Notes: a model not told the origin generated them from the sequence alone. 64,000 nucleotides of DNA from QKTW01 sp052161885 (GCA_052161885.1 CP197396.1:1922001-1986000), one strand, 5' to 3'; shown: positions 13,101 to 20,499, numbered from the stretch's first letter. Translations and numbers: made by a program.

Positions 13101-16088
13101 TGTCCAGCCGAGCGCTTTAGCCATACGTACAAAACCAGGCAGCAACTCCAGGAAGGCAGTACCGTCTGCAGTCCGGGCCGTTGCACTTGCCATAATACCG
13201 TCTATTTTAAGCTTGCTCAGATCACAGGTATAGTCACTTACAGAAGAATCGTTCTTTAAGATGGTAAATATCCTGTATGGCTGACCCTGGCCGTTATAAC
13301 CCAACCGGTTAAGCGTATAGCAATCCAGCAGGTGCAAAAGATCTGTATAGCTGAGTCCCGTCTGCTGCAGGAATATATCGATCCTCCCCGTAAGAAGATC
13401 TGCCCAATTCTTTACGCTGGCAGAACCGCCCAGGACAGAATAAGTAATAGCTTGCCCTTTAAGCTCCGGATCGGCAATGAAACCATGCAAAAATCCGAAC
13501 ACATTAGTGAGATTGCCGGGATTCAGACTTACAATAAGGTTTTTTTCTTCCACCGAAAGTCCCAGATAGGAGGCACAATAGGCAGTATCCTCATTCAGCA
13601 GGTGCAACTGGTCTTTTGCGTTAAAACGCTGTGGCAGTTCGTGACTTTTGATACCTGCCAGGTCAAGGTGTGTATCTACTTGTCGCTTGTAAAAATTATA
13701 TGGCAGCGCCCATGAGTAAATGGTGTCCTTCAGCTTTACATAAGGCGTTGTTATCGTTACCTGGCTTGTATTTCCGGAAAGATCTGTTGTATTTACCACC
13801 TGGGATGCGGTGTTGATGTATTCCGGAATGGCCCGCTGATAATTTGCGTCTGCATCGGTCTGGCGTGCATACATTACATAGTTTCCGGTGCTCACCATAT
13901 CCTCCAGCAACTCGTTTACGATATCAATATGCGGAACGGGCGTGTTGGTATTTTTACAATTGAGCAGGATATCTTTAATATCCGGTCTCCGGGCTATCAG
14001 CTCATCATGTATGGTGGGTGCATTCAGCTTCAGGAAGTGAAGAATGTCTGTCATATAGGCTGCCGGGCTATATACTGATGTACACTGGCTGCAGTTGCAG
14101 CCATCCAGAGACCCAAACAGTGTGCGCCAGTCGGCATAAGCATGATTAGGATCTATCAGTGAATTGTCCAGCACATAATAGCTGACGTTTGTACCAGGAT
14201 CAGAATATACCTGTAGGCCTGTAAAGATGCTGTACATCACTGTATCCTGTGCGGTAGTATATGCCTGCTGGGCTTGTTGTGCACTACCTGCAGCTACAGC
14301 ATAATTTGCTGCGAACTGGGCCGGCGACTGCTGTACAATGGCCACAGATGACGTAAGGCCATCCTGTGCAAGCGCAGATATAAAGCTGTAATCTGCAGTC
14401 ACATTCATCAGGCGCTGCACGGTTGCTATTTCATGTACAAGCGCGTCTTTGTCTTCAACACCTGTAAAGCTTAAGGTGCTGTTTTCTGCCTGCATATCCA
14501 TTATAGATACAGTGCGAAAATCAAAAGCAGGGTTGTTCGAAACAAATGTGTCGAAAGTACTTTTCAATACAGGGAAGGAACTGCTTTCGTCTGTTCTGAG
14601 CTGTGCCTGCACAGATTGTGTAGGATATAAAGCGGCAAAGCGTTTTGTAAGTAAGGCTGCATAGCTGGCCGTTTTTTCTTCATCTGTTGTCCCGGTAACA
14701 TCATCAGGATAAAAGAAATCAGCGGCATAGCTGGTAGCAGCGGTATTAATCATATCGCTCCATTGTGCACTGCTGACAGTACGCGCTATGTAGGAGATGT
14801 CCAGGTCACGGTCTTTTACTATGTTGAACAGCAGCGTCACCATAGCAGCATTATTGCCGCATAATTTTGCCAGCGCAATTACAGTTTTCAGCGTGGGCAC
14901 ATAAATTCCGAAAGCGCCGTTTGAGGCAACAAGGTCTTCCCAAAAACCGTCCGTGGTATTCCCGGAGTGAGAGTAATAAAAAGCCAGGAAATCTTCTGCA
15001 AGATTAGTATAATTGCCAGCTCCCAGTTTAATGATTTTAAATGTAGCCGTTTTTGAAGCGTCATCCCCATTTATACTGTTCAGCAGCGTAACTGCTGCCG
15101 ATTTCAGCGTGGCAATAAAATTATCAATACTTGCAGCATTATAGGTATTGCTGATAACAAGGTTGGTTATAGATACAACAAGCGCCTGTTTCAATACATT
15201 CGCCGGCTGATAAAATAATACCTGCGGATCGGCGCTGATATTCTGTCTGAACAGCCCGTACAGCAACTCGGGACTTATGCCCGGCATTTGTCTCGTAAGT
15301 GCATAAGCACGTACCAGATTGACAAGATTTGTGCGTGCCTCTCCCATATTCTGCACCAGGAATTCCAGGCTTGCACTACTATCGCTGATATCAATTGCAG
15401 CGACATCCTTTACCGGTGGAGATGAAAGCGGGGCATCTGCGCCTGTATAAAATCCCTGCACCTGCAGTGCTGTTATAATCTCCGAAAACTCTGTTACAAA
15501 CGAAACCGGCGCATCTGCATCTATCAGCACATTGAGCGTTCCTGCCTGCCCTTTGTTATATAGTACCTCAGAATAATAATGATTTTCTCCTGTGCTTGCA
15601 CGTACCTGCCAGCCATTCGCCACATTATAACCTGCCTGGTACTTGTTTACCGGAAATACATATACGCCGTTGTCGTCAGTTCCGACAGTCCCCATCAGGA
15701 TTTTATTCTCCAGGGAAACCATATATACATCGACTGTAAATCCGGTTGTTGTTTTTATGCCTGAAGGATGGGTCACCTTACCCGTCAGTACATTATTCCA
15801 TGCAGCTGATACCTCTGACAATGCTACATTCAGCAGATCTGCGATAGTGTCATCTACAGTAATGACTGCCGTATGTTCATGAGATGTACGGTCAAGGAAC
15901 AATCCTAATAACCCCATTGTTGCACTACCGTAAAAACCAGCCTGCATCTCCAGGCCTGCGGCATTAATAATTTCGGCATCTGTGATCGAAAGAACACCGT
16001 TTTTAAGGAAAAAAAACAGCACTTCCTGCAGATTGCTCACTTCAGTACCTTTTTGTCCTGGTACGATAGGGGCATTTACTAAGTTCAT
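4101..16088 (-). CDS. Giant Tc toxin TcA-type subunit with three C-terminal LamG-like domains
   Basis: A 3995-residue protein; classical TcA proteins such as TcdA1 are about 2500. Visible order: a peptidoglycan-binding-like helical segment (about 1-80) and a carboxypeptidase-regulatory-like beta domain (about 100-190); a VRP1-type segment with CNCSQCTSVYSPAAY near 663; the neuraminidase-like/ABC-toxin region (FLYPENWIEPELRDDKSPFF near 1760); a Gly/Ser-rich linker near 2212-2245; the conserved EEARRWYQFVFNPT segment near 2365; a long coiled-coil/pore region (about 2660-2880); and the TcB-binding region to about 3270. A Gly/Ser/Thr linker then leads to three LamG/ConA-like repeats (about 3315-3560, 3560-3780, 3783-3995), each starting with a W-K-A-D motif and the last two ending in NRVLT. 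TcA pentamers bind cells and inject the TcB-TcC cargo. No signal peptide is seen. The start ATG at 16088 gives MNLVNAPIVPGQKG. It is probably cotranscribed with the TcB gene. Confidence 0.93.
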   Translation of the reverse strand: MNLVNAPIVPGQKGTEVSNLQEVLFFFLKNGVLSITDAEIINAAGLEMQAGFYGSATMGLLGLFLDRTSHEHTAVITVDDTIADLLNVALSEVSAAWNNVLTGKVTHPSGIKTTTGFTVDVYMVSLENKILMGTVGTDDNGVYVFPVNKYQAGYNVANGWQVRASTGENHYYSEVLYNKGQAGTLNVLIDADAPVSFVTEFSEIITALQVQGFYTGADAPLSSPPVKDVAAIDISDSSASLEFLVQNMGEARTNLVNLVRAYALTRQMPGISPELLYGLFRQNISADPQVLFYQPANVLKQALVVSITNLVISNTYNAASIDNFIATLKSAAVTLLNSINGDDASKTATFKIIKLGAGNYTNLAEDFLAFYYSHSGNTTDGFWEDLVASNGAFGIYVPTLKTVIALAKLCGNNAAMVTLLFNIVKDRDLDISYIARTVSSAQWSDMINTAATSYAADFFYPDDVTGTTDEEKTASYAALLTKRFAALYPTQSVQAQLRTDESSSFPVLKSTFDTFVSNNPAFDFRTVSIMDMQAENSTLSFTGVEDKDALVHEIATVQRLMNVTADYSFISALAQDGLTSSVAIVQQSPAQFAANYAVAAGSAQQAQQAYTTAQDTVMYSIFTGLQVYSDPGTNVSYYVLDNSLIDPNHAYADWRTLFGSLDGCNCSQCTSVYSPAAYMTDILHFLKLNAPTIHDELIARRPDIKDILLNCKNTNTPVPHIDIVNELLEDMVSTGNYVMYARQTDADANYQRAIPEYINTASQVVNTTDLSGNTSQVTITTPYVKLKDTIYSWALPYNFYKRQVDTHLDLAGIKSHELPQRFNAKDQLHLLNEDTAYCASYLGLSVEEKNLIVSLNPGNLTNVFGFLHGFIADPELKGQAITYSVLGGSASVKNWADLLTGRIDIFLQQTGLSYTDLLHLLDCYTLNRLGYNGQGQPYRIFTILKNDSSVSDYTCDLSKLKIDGIMASATARTADGTAFLELLPGFVRMAKALGWTFYELDRAIRTIKSIVPGVTTSLVSAIDEDTFRQLAQIKYLSEQLRMSVEDVCTLRSNIENLAYRDYTQSEPVDIPTQFQRIFYNPLLTNIKAADYPFTAQGVVSTTIYQDSFYNHLSGIFHVAQGELEQILDGAFTTSITSPATITGISPVADPNFTALSKAYRQVVLLKALKLSVSDWEYYSRWISNSSYYSNVAGTTVYDTAPDPFSTTLAAIRFTELVKLFKGAGISHADVEYLLRDNIEDLITDNNQTAGFITKIDTLRAGLFKKWYPAYDADNDDNSKALQLILESISDADKASKLVGIIERVSQDNPVYTNDDQEFVGDTLSFFMPADGYIKLTDPLNLAHPLYIGDVKPRRQYVYDMIKAYIELTVLKPYIYGFIAKEFRLDEDVADLLLDKCIQVTAGNTLISGYDALLDTVYVNSTDEISRLDSDEFTNQFTTIALIDKAARFIAKFGLGYADVQYLWIPVSPGNFVIPDIPVLSQLPVRTHQQPVISSPVISFSVMANMIRWMQVRAFTEENMIVLYEVLKNIQTASKSGTLDQITSLFKTNTADIKILLGDDSLNNGTPNNGTLNVAFPTGYTDPKVYQRIIDCLEMQYLLPASMAVLADAAGNIISPNSNPTIEQQHASQVIQIVKAQYDDKQWLDVVQPVNDKLRMERRDAMVAYLLAFPPVKLTDPHTLYQQTWVTPNDIYETLMVDIEMNPCMASTRVLLATNTIQVWIDRVLMGLEHSYNGNISVPLTMSKSSARQWSTWRRLYRVWEANRKIFLYPENWIEPELRDDKSPFFLELEKFLNQNEVTKDNVEDAYLTYLERLDQVAHLDIIAMYRETNIAGTGNFEYPNDDVLHVFGRTKEQPHIYFYRKRAEGIWSAWEKMDVQIDGDHFVPVLWRGRLRFYWLVFTKDQVQEAATKVRSGAKYSTPTGTRWKIQLAWTEYKNNKWLAKQLSKDALYSFVVTEEDPISLDHIDYFHQQTWLKEWGNGNRNWFLNGTLDRQQRERINFYCKQDTDGKMRFEIVEKVVRLSPARLYNNIIYTANPYSFPFNNVGDQDLNQAIDLLKEDESYCDVFPNNPGFFIVNYNGVTAVQQNDTPDVRSLYNYPIWMSNRLDLLSNSYHNVYTDYHYEKNTSLGYAHYPDNNIQLLNLAPDIDAGKRDGKYLVFPRKLPENYIEATVVQIPYFFYKDYNNTFFVEKLKNWIEDIQLAPGDTGNGGPVIHGGGGVVPPSADSGSGGSGAGGVDNGSGDHSTSGVAFSSNQHPGQRLAFQYRFHNFKYSKVDDLLDKLYAEGIDGLLDREFVAYLNDAGQETIKFDTTYQPVRDPTNNVVDARSPKSDVDFSADSAYSMYNWELFFHIPLLIANKLMQNQQFEEARRWYQFVFNPTNSNTTVVNGVSTTAVSDFWNFQPFYDHATDIPSPAEIMVEGNALRDAVNRWANDPFNPHLIARTRISAYMKNTVMKYLDNLIAWGDNLFATDTRENINEATLLYVLAAQMLGRRPLQIPARAKSAVYSYANFANSGAWNSFSDILVQIESILLPAGATALNPSTPGNTSNAAGLVTGSMFYFCLPQNDYMLQYWDTLADRLFKIRNCQNIDGVERELALFDPPIDPALLVKAAAAGISIAAALADTNAPIPQYRFNVLSQKASELAQEVKGLGSQLLSALEKKDAEMLALLRSSQEIKVLDAASDIKQRQVDEAQAQIDGLTQQQLMAEQRQSYYQGLVDGGLNPGEQLQLDSMAVGLGLTVAQGTTATLASLVNIIPEIMIGAFSSGVQTGGEHESGSIHKSADVLGIATALNNQIGSMAGIKGGYARRKDEWNQQLKQATIELAQLDKQMIAAQIRLEIAQLEQKNHELQRQNAYEMDAAMHDKYTNEELYSWMTGQISFTYFQTYKLAVDIAKKAERCYRYELNLETSSFIQYGYWDSLKKGLMSGEQLIYDIKRMELSYFDLNKRQLELTKHVSLAALDPDALMALRTNKTCTVDLPEWLFDMDYPGQHMRRIKSVSLSIPCVAGPYTTISCKLSLLKSKYRKNGLLLSGEYTEQPDDLRFVNVYGNIQSIATSSAQNDSGLFEFNFRDERYLPFEGAGAISTWRIELPAAYAQFDYNSISDLILHVKYTALDSGAMKNEAVQYVRDTVDASAPAEASLFRMFSLRQEFSDEWHDLLYGNGNTMTIEGIGSRFPYLAQMGDINVTEVELYIDCQDLNSSGYTFHLDTADLQTTFGAAAAVVQGEKRYWKMSKSMTPAVDENWNIFVKKIVSSTDTIIAPQGVKDIWMVVHYTVSPASATGSTSGSVFNGGSGSTGTGTGTPTPVVPDVAPGYSLPVSAMLAWWKADAGVTLDNNNLVTAWHDQTEHGNTLAPISTNGQPSVFQNQPSVLQNWKNGKPALVFNGAQALRQAMLNLPAGTEDVTVFMVGEKTGQGSNDVLFELSDNFNTGKGIAYFLNENGLDEAALNAPGGGGYTLYGVSSGSTQNLKGVYVLNFDMSNPDKETSVELNGKLYQIPSSSGYTSVHSGQTFSGDSFNVGSRGGTTSFAHFNLAELIIVPSKATDDERLVIKNYLADKYKISVTPGLKAWWKADADVTVSAGQVTKWGDVSGNGYDLIPVGSSGQITLETDAGNLPFIGISGNCLSQEYNVIGDVDDFTIFYVGSSMIGRGRDYVPGAGWSVKLGAGSAAVVLTENGQAQYNILGLASSGSGLIQVMTLKQNDTSSVLSLYNKDGELFSTDTLNNKTLRSSSLGIQMGTDGTNNVNGGMYEAMVYNRVLTASERSQVLAYLNAKYNQSGFGLVLPDPLACWKADTGVVSSGGLVQTWNDSSGNGYNLTAPTSSDRPSLITVGGTPAVSFSNSLLQETSGVFSDNDSFTIVYAGSSCISRGIGPYANFAVTPESGNLVNIVLSQFGDYQYTLTQPSFGTSPVIVAVTVSQASSHTVLTAYDKNGQLINTMTAPSSALRTSSNGIAMGQWWNYQIADGITYQTMIYNRVLTTTEMIAVLTYLRNRYPSL

Positions 16089-16237
16089 AGTTTCTAATTA
16101 TTTATGTGTATAATGATTATGCCGTACTGATGCCCGGCCGGAACAACACACGACATTATGCAACAAAGGAAAGCATCACATTTGCAGCCTATCTGCACGC
16201 ATTGTTTTTTTAACATCTTTAGGATTAAAAACAATAA

Positions 16238-16254
16238 TTAGTTAAATACTTAAC
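16238..16254. promoter_or_regulatory. Predicted MarR operator, copy 1
   Basis: TTAGTTAAATACTTAAC contains the perfect palindromic arms GTTAA and TTAAC around a 4-base spacer. It lies about 10 bases upstream of a TAnnTTTG -7 element of the marR gene and in the only shared regulatory region with the divergent TcA gene. The identical 17-mer recurs at 16755-16771. MarR proteins typically bind such short palindromes and repress their own gene; the assignment is inferred from position and repetition. Confidence 0.7.
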
Positions 16255-16263
16255 CATTTTTCT

Positions 16264-16271
16264 TATCTTTG
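16264..16271 (+). promoter_or_regulatory. -7 promoter element for marR
   Basis: TATCTTTG matches the Bacteroidota -7 consensus TAnnTTTG, 23 bases before the marR ATG. No clear -33 TTG is visible because that zone is occupied by the palindrome at 16238-16254. A bound dimer would probably block polymerase here. Confidence 0.65.
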
Positions 16272-16294
16272 GGACAAGACAAACCAGCACGGAA

Positions 16295-16741
16295 ATGAAG
16301 AAAACAAAGCTGGATGTTACAGAGACATTCGCCCGTACAGTAATCACAGTAAACCTGGGATTCCGGCAGTTTATGCAGGCAAAATTCAAACAGCATGATA
16401 TAGACCTCACATTTGAAATGCTGCAGGTAATGGCCTGCCTCTGGAATGAAGAGGGCATCAATCAGCAGGAAATTGCGCGCATTACCGTAAAAGATAAAGC
16501 CAGCATGACTTATCTTATTGATAACCTTACAAGGCGAAAACTGCTATACAGACAGGAAGACGGGAAAGACCGCAGAAGCAAACTGATATTCCTTACCGAA
16601 GATGGTAAAAAACTGCAGCAGACCATACGGCCCTGGGTACTGGAGATGTATGAAATCGCAGCTGCGAGCGTTTCTGTTACCGAATTAACAAACTGTATTC
16701 AGTTGCTGGAAAAAATAAAAGCAAACGTATCACCTGAATGA
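16295..16741 (+). CDS. MarR-family transcriptional regulator
   Basis: 148 residues, the usual MarR size. The central winged helix is recognisable: NQQEIARITVKDKASMTYLI as the helix-turn-helix, followed by the wing DGKDRRSKLIFLTEDGKKL. MarR proteins bind DNA as dimers and are commonly released by small aromatic ligands or oxidation. The gene is divergent from the Tc toxin operon (206 bp apart) and 69 bp upstream of a UspA gene, with identical palindromes in both intergenic regions. Autoregulation plus control of uspA and possibly of the toxin genes is inferred. The ligand cannot be read from sequence. Confidence 0.9.
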   Translation: MKKTKLDVTETFARTVITVNLGFRQFMQAKFKQHDIDLTFEMLQVMACLWNEEGINQQEIARITVKDKASMTYLIDNLTRRKLLYRQEDGKDRRSKLIFLTEDGKKLQQTIRPWVLEMYEIAAASVSVTELTNCIQLLEKIKANVSPE

Positions 16742-16754
16742 TCTTTTTGACCAT

Positions 16755-16771
16755 TTAGTTAAATACTTAAC
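16755..16771. promoter_or_regulatory. Predicted MarR operator, copy 2
   Basis: The 17-mer TTAGTTAAATACTTAAC is identical to the copy at 16238-16254. It lies 13 bases after the marR stop and 39 bases before the UspA start. The repeat across two intergenic regions flanking the regulator gene strongly suggests a true binding site, though it has not been shown. Confidence 0.7.
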
Positions 16772-16810
16772 TGTAAAGTATTATACCATATATAAAACAG
16801 ATATTCTTTT

Positions 16811-17629
16811 ATGAAAAAGGTACTGATCGTAACAGATTTTTCAACGGCTGCAAGACACGCTGCTGACTATACATGCCAGCTGATAAAAGACAAAGGAGTT
16901 ACTGCCGAACTGCTGCATATATATCCTGTCCCGGTAACATATACCGCAGAAGGCATAGCACTTGCATCTATCAGTGAAGCAATACAGCGTGTTGAAGAAC
17001 AAATGAAGGATGAACTGCAGCATATAAAGCTAATGCACCCGGGCACTGCGATTTCAGGAAGAGTTGTTACGGGCAATTTCCTGGAAACATTGCGTAACGA
17101 GGCTGTTACTTCCAACCCGGAATTCATCGTATTGGGCACGGCGGGCTTTACAGATTTATATGTGGGCGATGAAGATCCGCTGAATGCGTTAAAAGCGATA
17201 CCGGTACCCGTATTATTTATCCCGGCAAATGCCATGTTCAGGCCGGTCAGGCAAATTGCATATCCCTGCAACTATGCACATATCGGTGCGCGGACACCTC
17301 TTGCCGGCATAAAAAAATGGATTTCGTTCGTTGGGGCTGAATTACACATCCTGCATGTTGATAAACACAGCGCAGCACCTGATGAAAAACAACAGCAGGG
17401 CCTGCAGTGGCTGCAGGTGCAATTGCAGGAATACACACCGGACTATAACTGGATAGAAGATCCTGAATTGCTTCATGGCGTGTCGGTGTTTATAAAAGAA
17501 AAGAATATTGATATGCTTGTGGTGGTACCACATCAATATGGTGTGTGGGAAGGAATGTTCCACCAAAGCCGCACAAAGGCACTTGCCCGCTTTAATGATA
17601 TACCGGTGATGGCAATTCACGAACAGTAA
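16811..17629 (+). CDS. Universal stress protein with tandem UspA domains
   Basis: 272 residues that divide into two UspA-like alpha/beta halves of about 135 residues. The first begins KKVLIVTDFSTAARHAADYT, the usual strand plus Asp-containing nucleotide-binding start, and ends near EFIVLGTAGF and PVPVLFIPA. The second ends with IDMLVVVPHQYG and a DIPVMAIHE tail. Such cytoplasmic tandem proteins are associated with stress and growth arrest; the phosphate-binding GxxGx9GS pattern is only partly kept. It is the first gene after marR and has the same palindrome upstream, so it is probably in the MarR regulon. A terminator follows. Confidence 0.88.
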   Translation: MKKVLIVTDFSTAARHAADYTCQLIKDKGVTAELLHIYPVPVTYTAEGIALASISEAIQRVEEQMKDELQHIKLMHPGTAISGRVVTGNFLETLRNEAVTSNPEFIVLGTAGFTDLYVGDEDPLNALKAIPVPVLFIPANAMFRPVRQIAYPCNYAHIGARTPLAGIKKWISFVGAELHILHVDKHSAAPDEKQQQGLQWLQVQLQEYTPDYNWIEDPELLHGVSVFIKEKNIDMLVVVPHQYGVWEGMFHQSRTKALARFNDIPVMAIHEQ

Positions 17630-17665
17630 CATTCGCGCAACAAAATTCTTAACCATCTCAAAATG

Positions 17666-17712
17666 TGAGTATGAATACCTGGGCTTTATACAGGTATTTA
17701 TACTCATTTTTT
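17666..17712 (+). terminator. Intrinsic terminator after uspA
   Basis: A stem of about 16 bp (TGAGTATGAATACCTG pairing with CAGGTATTTATACTCA, one G-T pair) is followed directly by TTTTTT. It lies 37 bases after the UspA stop. Confidence 0.85.
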
Positions 17713-17847
17713 ATTGGATAATGCTCCTAAATATATGCTGGCAAGGATTTTATGGACCGGCGCACTTTTTCTTTCTGGTTTTATTTCTAATTTTATTTCC
17801 CGTAAATATATACCGGAAAACAAACTACCCATAAAAACGAAGGCTGA

Positions 17848-19833
17848 ATGCAGTCATGCAAAAAACCTGGTAACACATCTCCACACATAAGTCGCATATT
17901 TATTATTATATCAGTAATGGTATTTTACTTTCCTGCTTTCCTGCAAAAAACTGCAGCGCAAAGCAACCGGGGAGTACGTGCCAATGATACGATCTCAATA
18001 TATTACGATCTCGCTACTGCAGCCCGGCAGGAGCAAACTGCGCCCGACAGCGCAATAGCCGTTTACCGGAATACACTCAACAGAAGCCTGAATATCGGCT
18101 ATACCAACGGGGTACTGAAATCTTACAGGAAAATAGCAGACGACTATTATAAGAACGGATTTTTTACAAAATGCAGGGAAACGGTACTAACGGCCATTAC
18201 ATGGTGCGACAGCAGCGCAACCGGGAGGTTTTACAAAGGTGTGTTTTATGACCGTGCAGCAAGCGCATCTGCTACCGAAGGGAAACTGTCGGATGCTATA
18301 CAATATTACATGAAGGCTATTGAAATACGGCTGAACCTTCCTTCAAAAATACCGCTGGCTGTTACCTATGGTAATCTCGGCGTATTGTTCAATAATTTTA
18401 ACCAGCCGCGGCAGGCACTGTATTACCTGGACCTCGCCGAGAACATTTATAAACGGCAGCCTTCAGAAAATCTTACCAGTGTTTTTTACAATCAGTCGAT
18501 CAGCTACGAAGAGCTGGACGATTCTGTGAATAACATTGCACGGCTGAAAATGGCGATACTGCTTAGCAGAAAGCTAAATGACTACTCGGTACTTGTTCCC
18601 GCGCTGGACAGGCTGGGCATGCAATACATGAAAGCCGGAAAGAATGCGGAAGCTATTTCTTACTGCGAAGAAGCACTGGCCATAAACGGCGACATAGATC
18701 TCACCAACAAAATTGCCCCGTACTATACGCTCGGATATGCCTATATGCGGCTCCACAATTTTAACGAGTCGGAAAAATACCTGCAGAAATATCTTGCAAT
18801 AGCCGAGCCGTTGCGAATGATGCGGGAAATCGCTGAGGGCCATCTTTCCCTCGCCATCCTTTATGACAGCATGGGAAAAGCAGCACCTGCACTGAAGCAT
18901 ATGGAAACATACCTGCTGCTGCATGACAGTCTGAACAATGAAGACCTGAAGCAGTCTGTAAACCAGTTGGAAGTTAAGTACCGCACTGCGCAAAAAGAAA
19001 AAGCAATCAAAGAAAAACAGTTACAGATTGCCGACCAGAAAGATATTATCCACCGCAAAAACCAACTGCTGTTTTTCACTGTTTCAGTTTTACTGCTTTT
19101 ACTTTCTGTAAGCATTATTATTCAGCAAAGAACCCGCTATAAAAGACGTTCCCAGGAGCAGCAGATAAGCCGGCTCGTGCAGGAGCAGAAATATGTAAAA
19201 CTGCAGGCACAGGCGCACGGCGAAGAAGCGGAAAGAAGCAGAATGGCCAGGGAGATACATGACGGGTTCGGCACCCTACTTACAAGCGCCGGACTTACGC
19301 TAAACCTGATGCAGAAAGATTTTCCCGATCTCGCAGAAAATGCACACTACAATGCACTGAAAGAAATCATTGCCGCAACATCAAAAGGGCTGCGGGATAC
19401 CGCCCGCAACCTGCTTCCGGATTATGTACTTCGCTATCCGCTGCCTAAAGCGGTACAGCTGTTCTGCGATTCTGTAAAAAAACATCACGAACCACAATTC
19501 AATATCCAGAGCTTCGGAGACTTCAGCCTCATAGATCAGAAACCTGAAATAAAACTCAACTGCTACCGCATCATCCAGGAGCTGATCAGCAATATCATAA
19601 AGCATTCAGCAGCCACTGTTGCACTCATAGACATGACTGTGAATGACGATATGTTTTTTATAACTGCTGAGGACAATGGAAAAGGTTTTAACCCTGCAAA
19701 CAGAGAAGTGGGAGCTGGAATCGGGCTGGACAGTATAAAAAGCCGCACAGGCATAATGAACGGAACTGTAGAGGTTGAATCCCAGCCGGGAACAGGCACA
19801 ACTGTACGTATCGAAGTGCCGCTTGGAAAATAA
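17848..19833 (+). CDS. TPR-domain sensor histidine kinase, HisKA_3 type
   Basis: 661 residues. An N-terminal hydrophobic segment (about 11-30, ending AAQS) acts as signal or anchor. Tetratricopeptide repeats fill about 60-390 (for example the YGNLGVLFNN and YTLGYAYMRL units). A coiled segment leads to a membrane helix near 408-428 (FFTVSVLLLLLSVSIII). The dimerisation domain has the phospho-acceptor H471 in MAREIHDGFG, followed by an HATPase with QELISNIIKHS (N box) and EDNGKGFNP (G box). This is the NarX/LytS-like class that pairs with LuxR-type response regulators. The response regulator encoded convergently 15 bp downstream is the likely partner. The TPR region is probably periplasmic, so the signal may be a protein or peptide; this is inference. 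Confidence 0.92.
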   Translation: MQSCKKPGNTSPHISRIFIIISVMVFYFPAFLQKTAAQSNRGVRANDTISIYYDLATAARQEQTAPDSAIAVYRNTLNRSLNIGYTNGVLKSYRKIADDYYKNGFFTKCRETVLTAITWCDSSATGRFYKGVFYDRAASASATEGKLSDAIQYYMKAIEIRLNLPSKIPLAVTYGNLGVLFNNFNQPRQALYYLDLAENIYKRQPSENLTSVFYNQSISYEELDDSVNNIARLKMAILLSRKLNDYSVLVPALDRLGMQYMKAGKNAEAISYCEEALAINGDIDLTNKIAPYYTLGYAYMRLHNFNESEKYLQKYLAIAEPLRMMREIAEGHLSLAILYDSMGKAAPALKHMETYLLLHDSLNNEDLKQSVNQLEVKYRTAQKEKAIKEKQLQIADQKDIIHRKNQLLFFTVSVLLLLLSVSIIIQQRTRYKRRSQEQQISRLVQEQKYVKLQAQAHGEEAERSRMAREIHDGFGTLLTSAGLTLNLMQKDFPDLAENAHYNALKEIIAATSKGLRDTARNLLPDYVLRYPLPKAVQLFCDSVKKHHEPQFNIQSFGDFSLIDQKPEIKLNCYRIIQELISNIIKHSAATVALIDMTVNDDMFFITAEDNGKGFNPANREVGAGIGLDSIKSRTGIMNGTVEVESQPGTGTTVRIEVPLGK

Positions 19834-19848
19834 TTACATACCGGGCAA

Positions 19849-20487
19849 CTAGTTAATCAGGCCCAGGTCCATCGCTTTGGTGATAAGATGCAAGCTGTTT
19901 TTGGCTTCCAGCTTCAGCAGCAGGTTCTGCCGGTGATTGTCCACAGTGCGTTTGCTCAGATGCAGCTGGTTAGCAATTTCCTGGCTGGACAGATTCTGGG
20001 CCACCAGTTGCAGAATTTCTTTTTCCCGGCGCGTAATGGCTGTCGGCACATTGATCACGTTTTTGTCACCAAGTGCGTATTGCATAAGGCTTGCCTGCAG
20101 ATCGGGATCTATAAATTTCTGATCATTGCAGACACTTATAATTGCCTGCACCAGCATATCTTCTCCGATAGTTTTAAGTGCGTACCCTGATGCTCCGGCA
20201 GCAATCGTCCTTCTGATGCTGCTGATATTATCCACATTGGTAAGTATGAGGATTTTTACAGACGGATATTGCTGTGCAATGATCCCGGTAAGATCGTAGC
20301 CATTCATTTCAGGCATCTGGAGATCCAGTATGAGCACATCCGGCCGGTTTGTCTCCAGCTCTTTCAGAAGTGCCTTTCCGGAGGTAAATGTACCGGCTAC
20401 ATTTATTTCATGATGAAATTCAAGCACCTTCTTGAATCCTATAATCACAATAGGATGATCATCTGCAATGAATACGTTTATTGGCAT
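19849..20487 (-). CDS. NarL/LuxR-family response regulator
   Basis: 212 residues from the ATG at 20487; a longer frame begins with TTG at 20502 but adds only MYTPL before the typical MPINVFIADDHPIV. The receiver has the D9/D10 acidic pair, phospho-acceptor D55 in VLILDLQMPEMNG and K105. The LuxR helix-turn-helix is at about 150-205 (TRREKEILQLVAQNLSSQEI, then SKRTVDNHRQNLL). It is encoded tail-to-tail with the TPR histidine kinase, an unusual arrangement for a pair but the only kinase nearby. A TATATTTG -7 element lies immediately upstream, giving a near-leaderless message. Confidence 0.93.
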   Translation of the reverse strand: MPINVFIADDHPIVIIGFKKVLEFHHEINVAGTFTSGKALLKELETNRPDVLILDLQMPEMNGYDLTGIIAQQYPSVKILILTNVDNISSIRRTIAAGASGYALKTIGEDMLVQAIISVCNDQKFIDPDLQASLMQYALGDKNVINVPTAITRREKEILQLVAQNLSSQEIANQLHLSKRTVDNHRQNLLLKLEAKNSLHLITKAMDLGLIN

Positions 20488-20499
20488 AAGAGGGGTGTA

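Noticed and set aside
19888..20190. Plus-strand frames over the response regulator
   Set aside because: They are antisense to a complete receiver plus LuxR helix-turn-helix protein.
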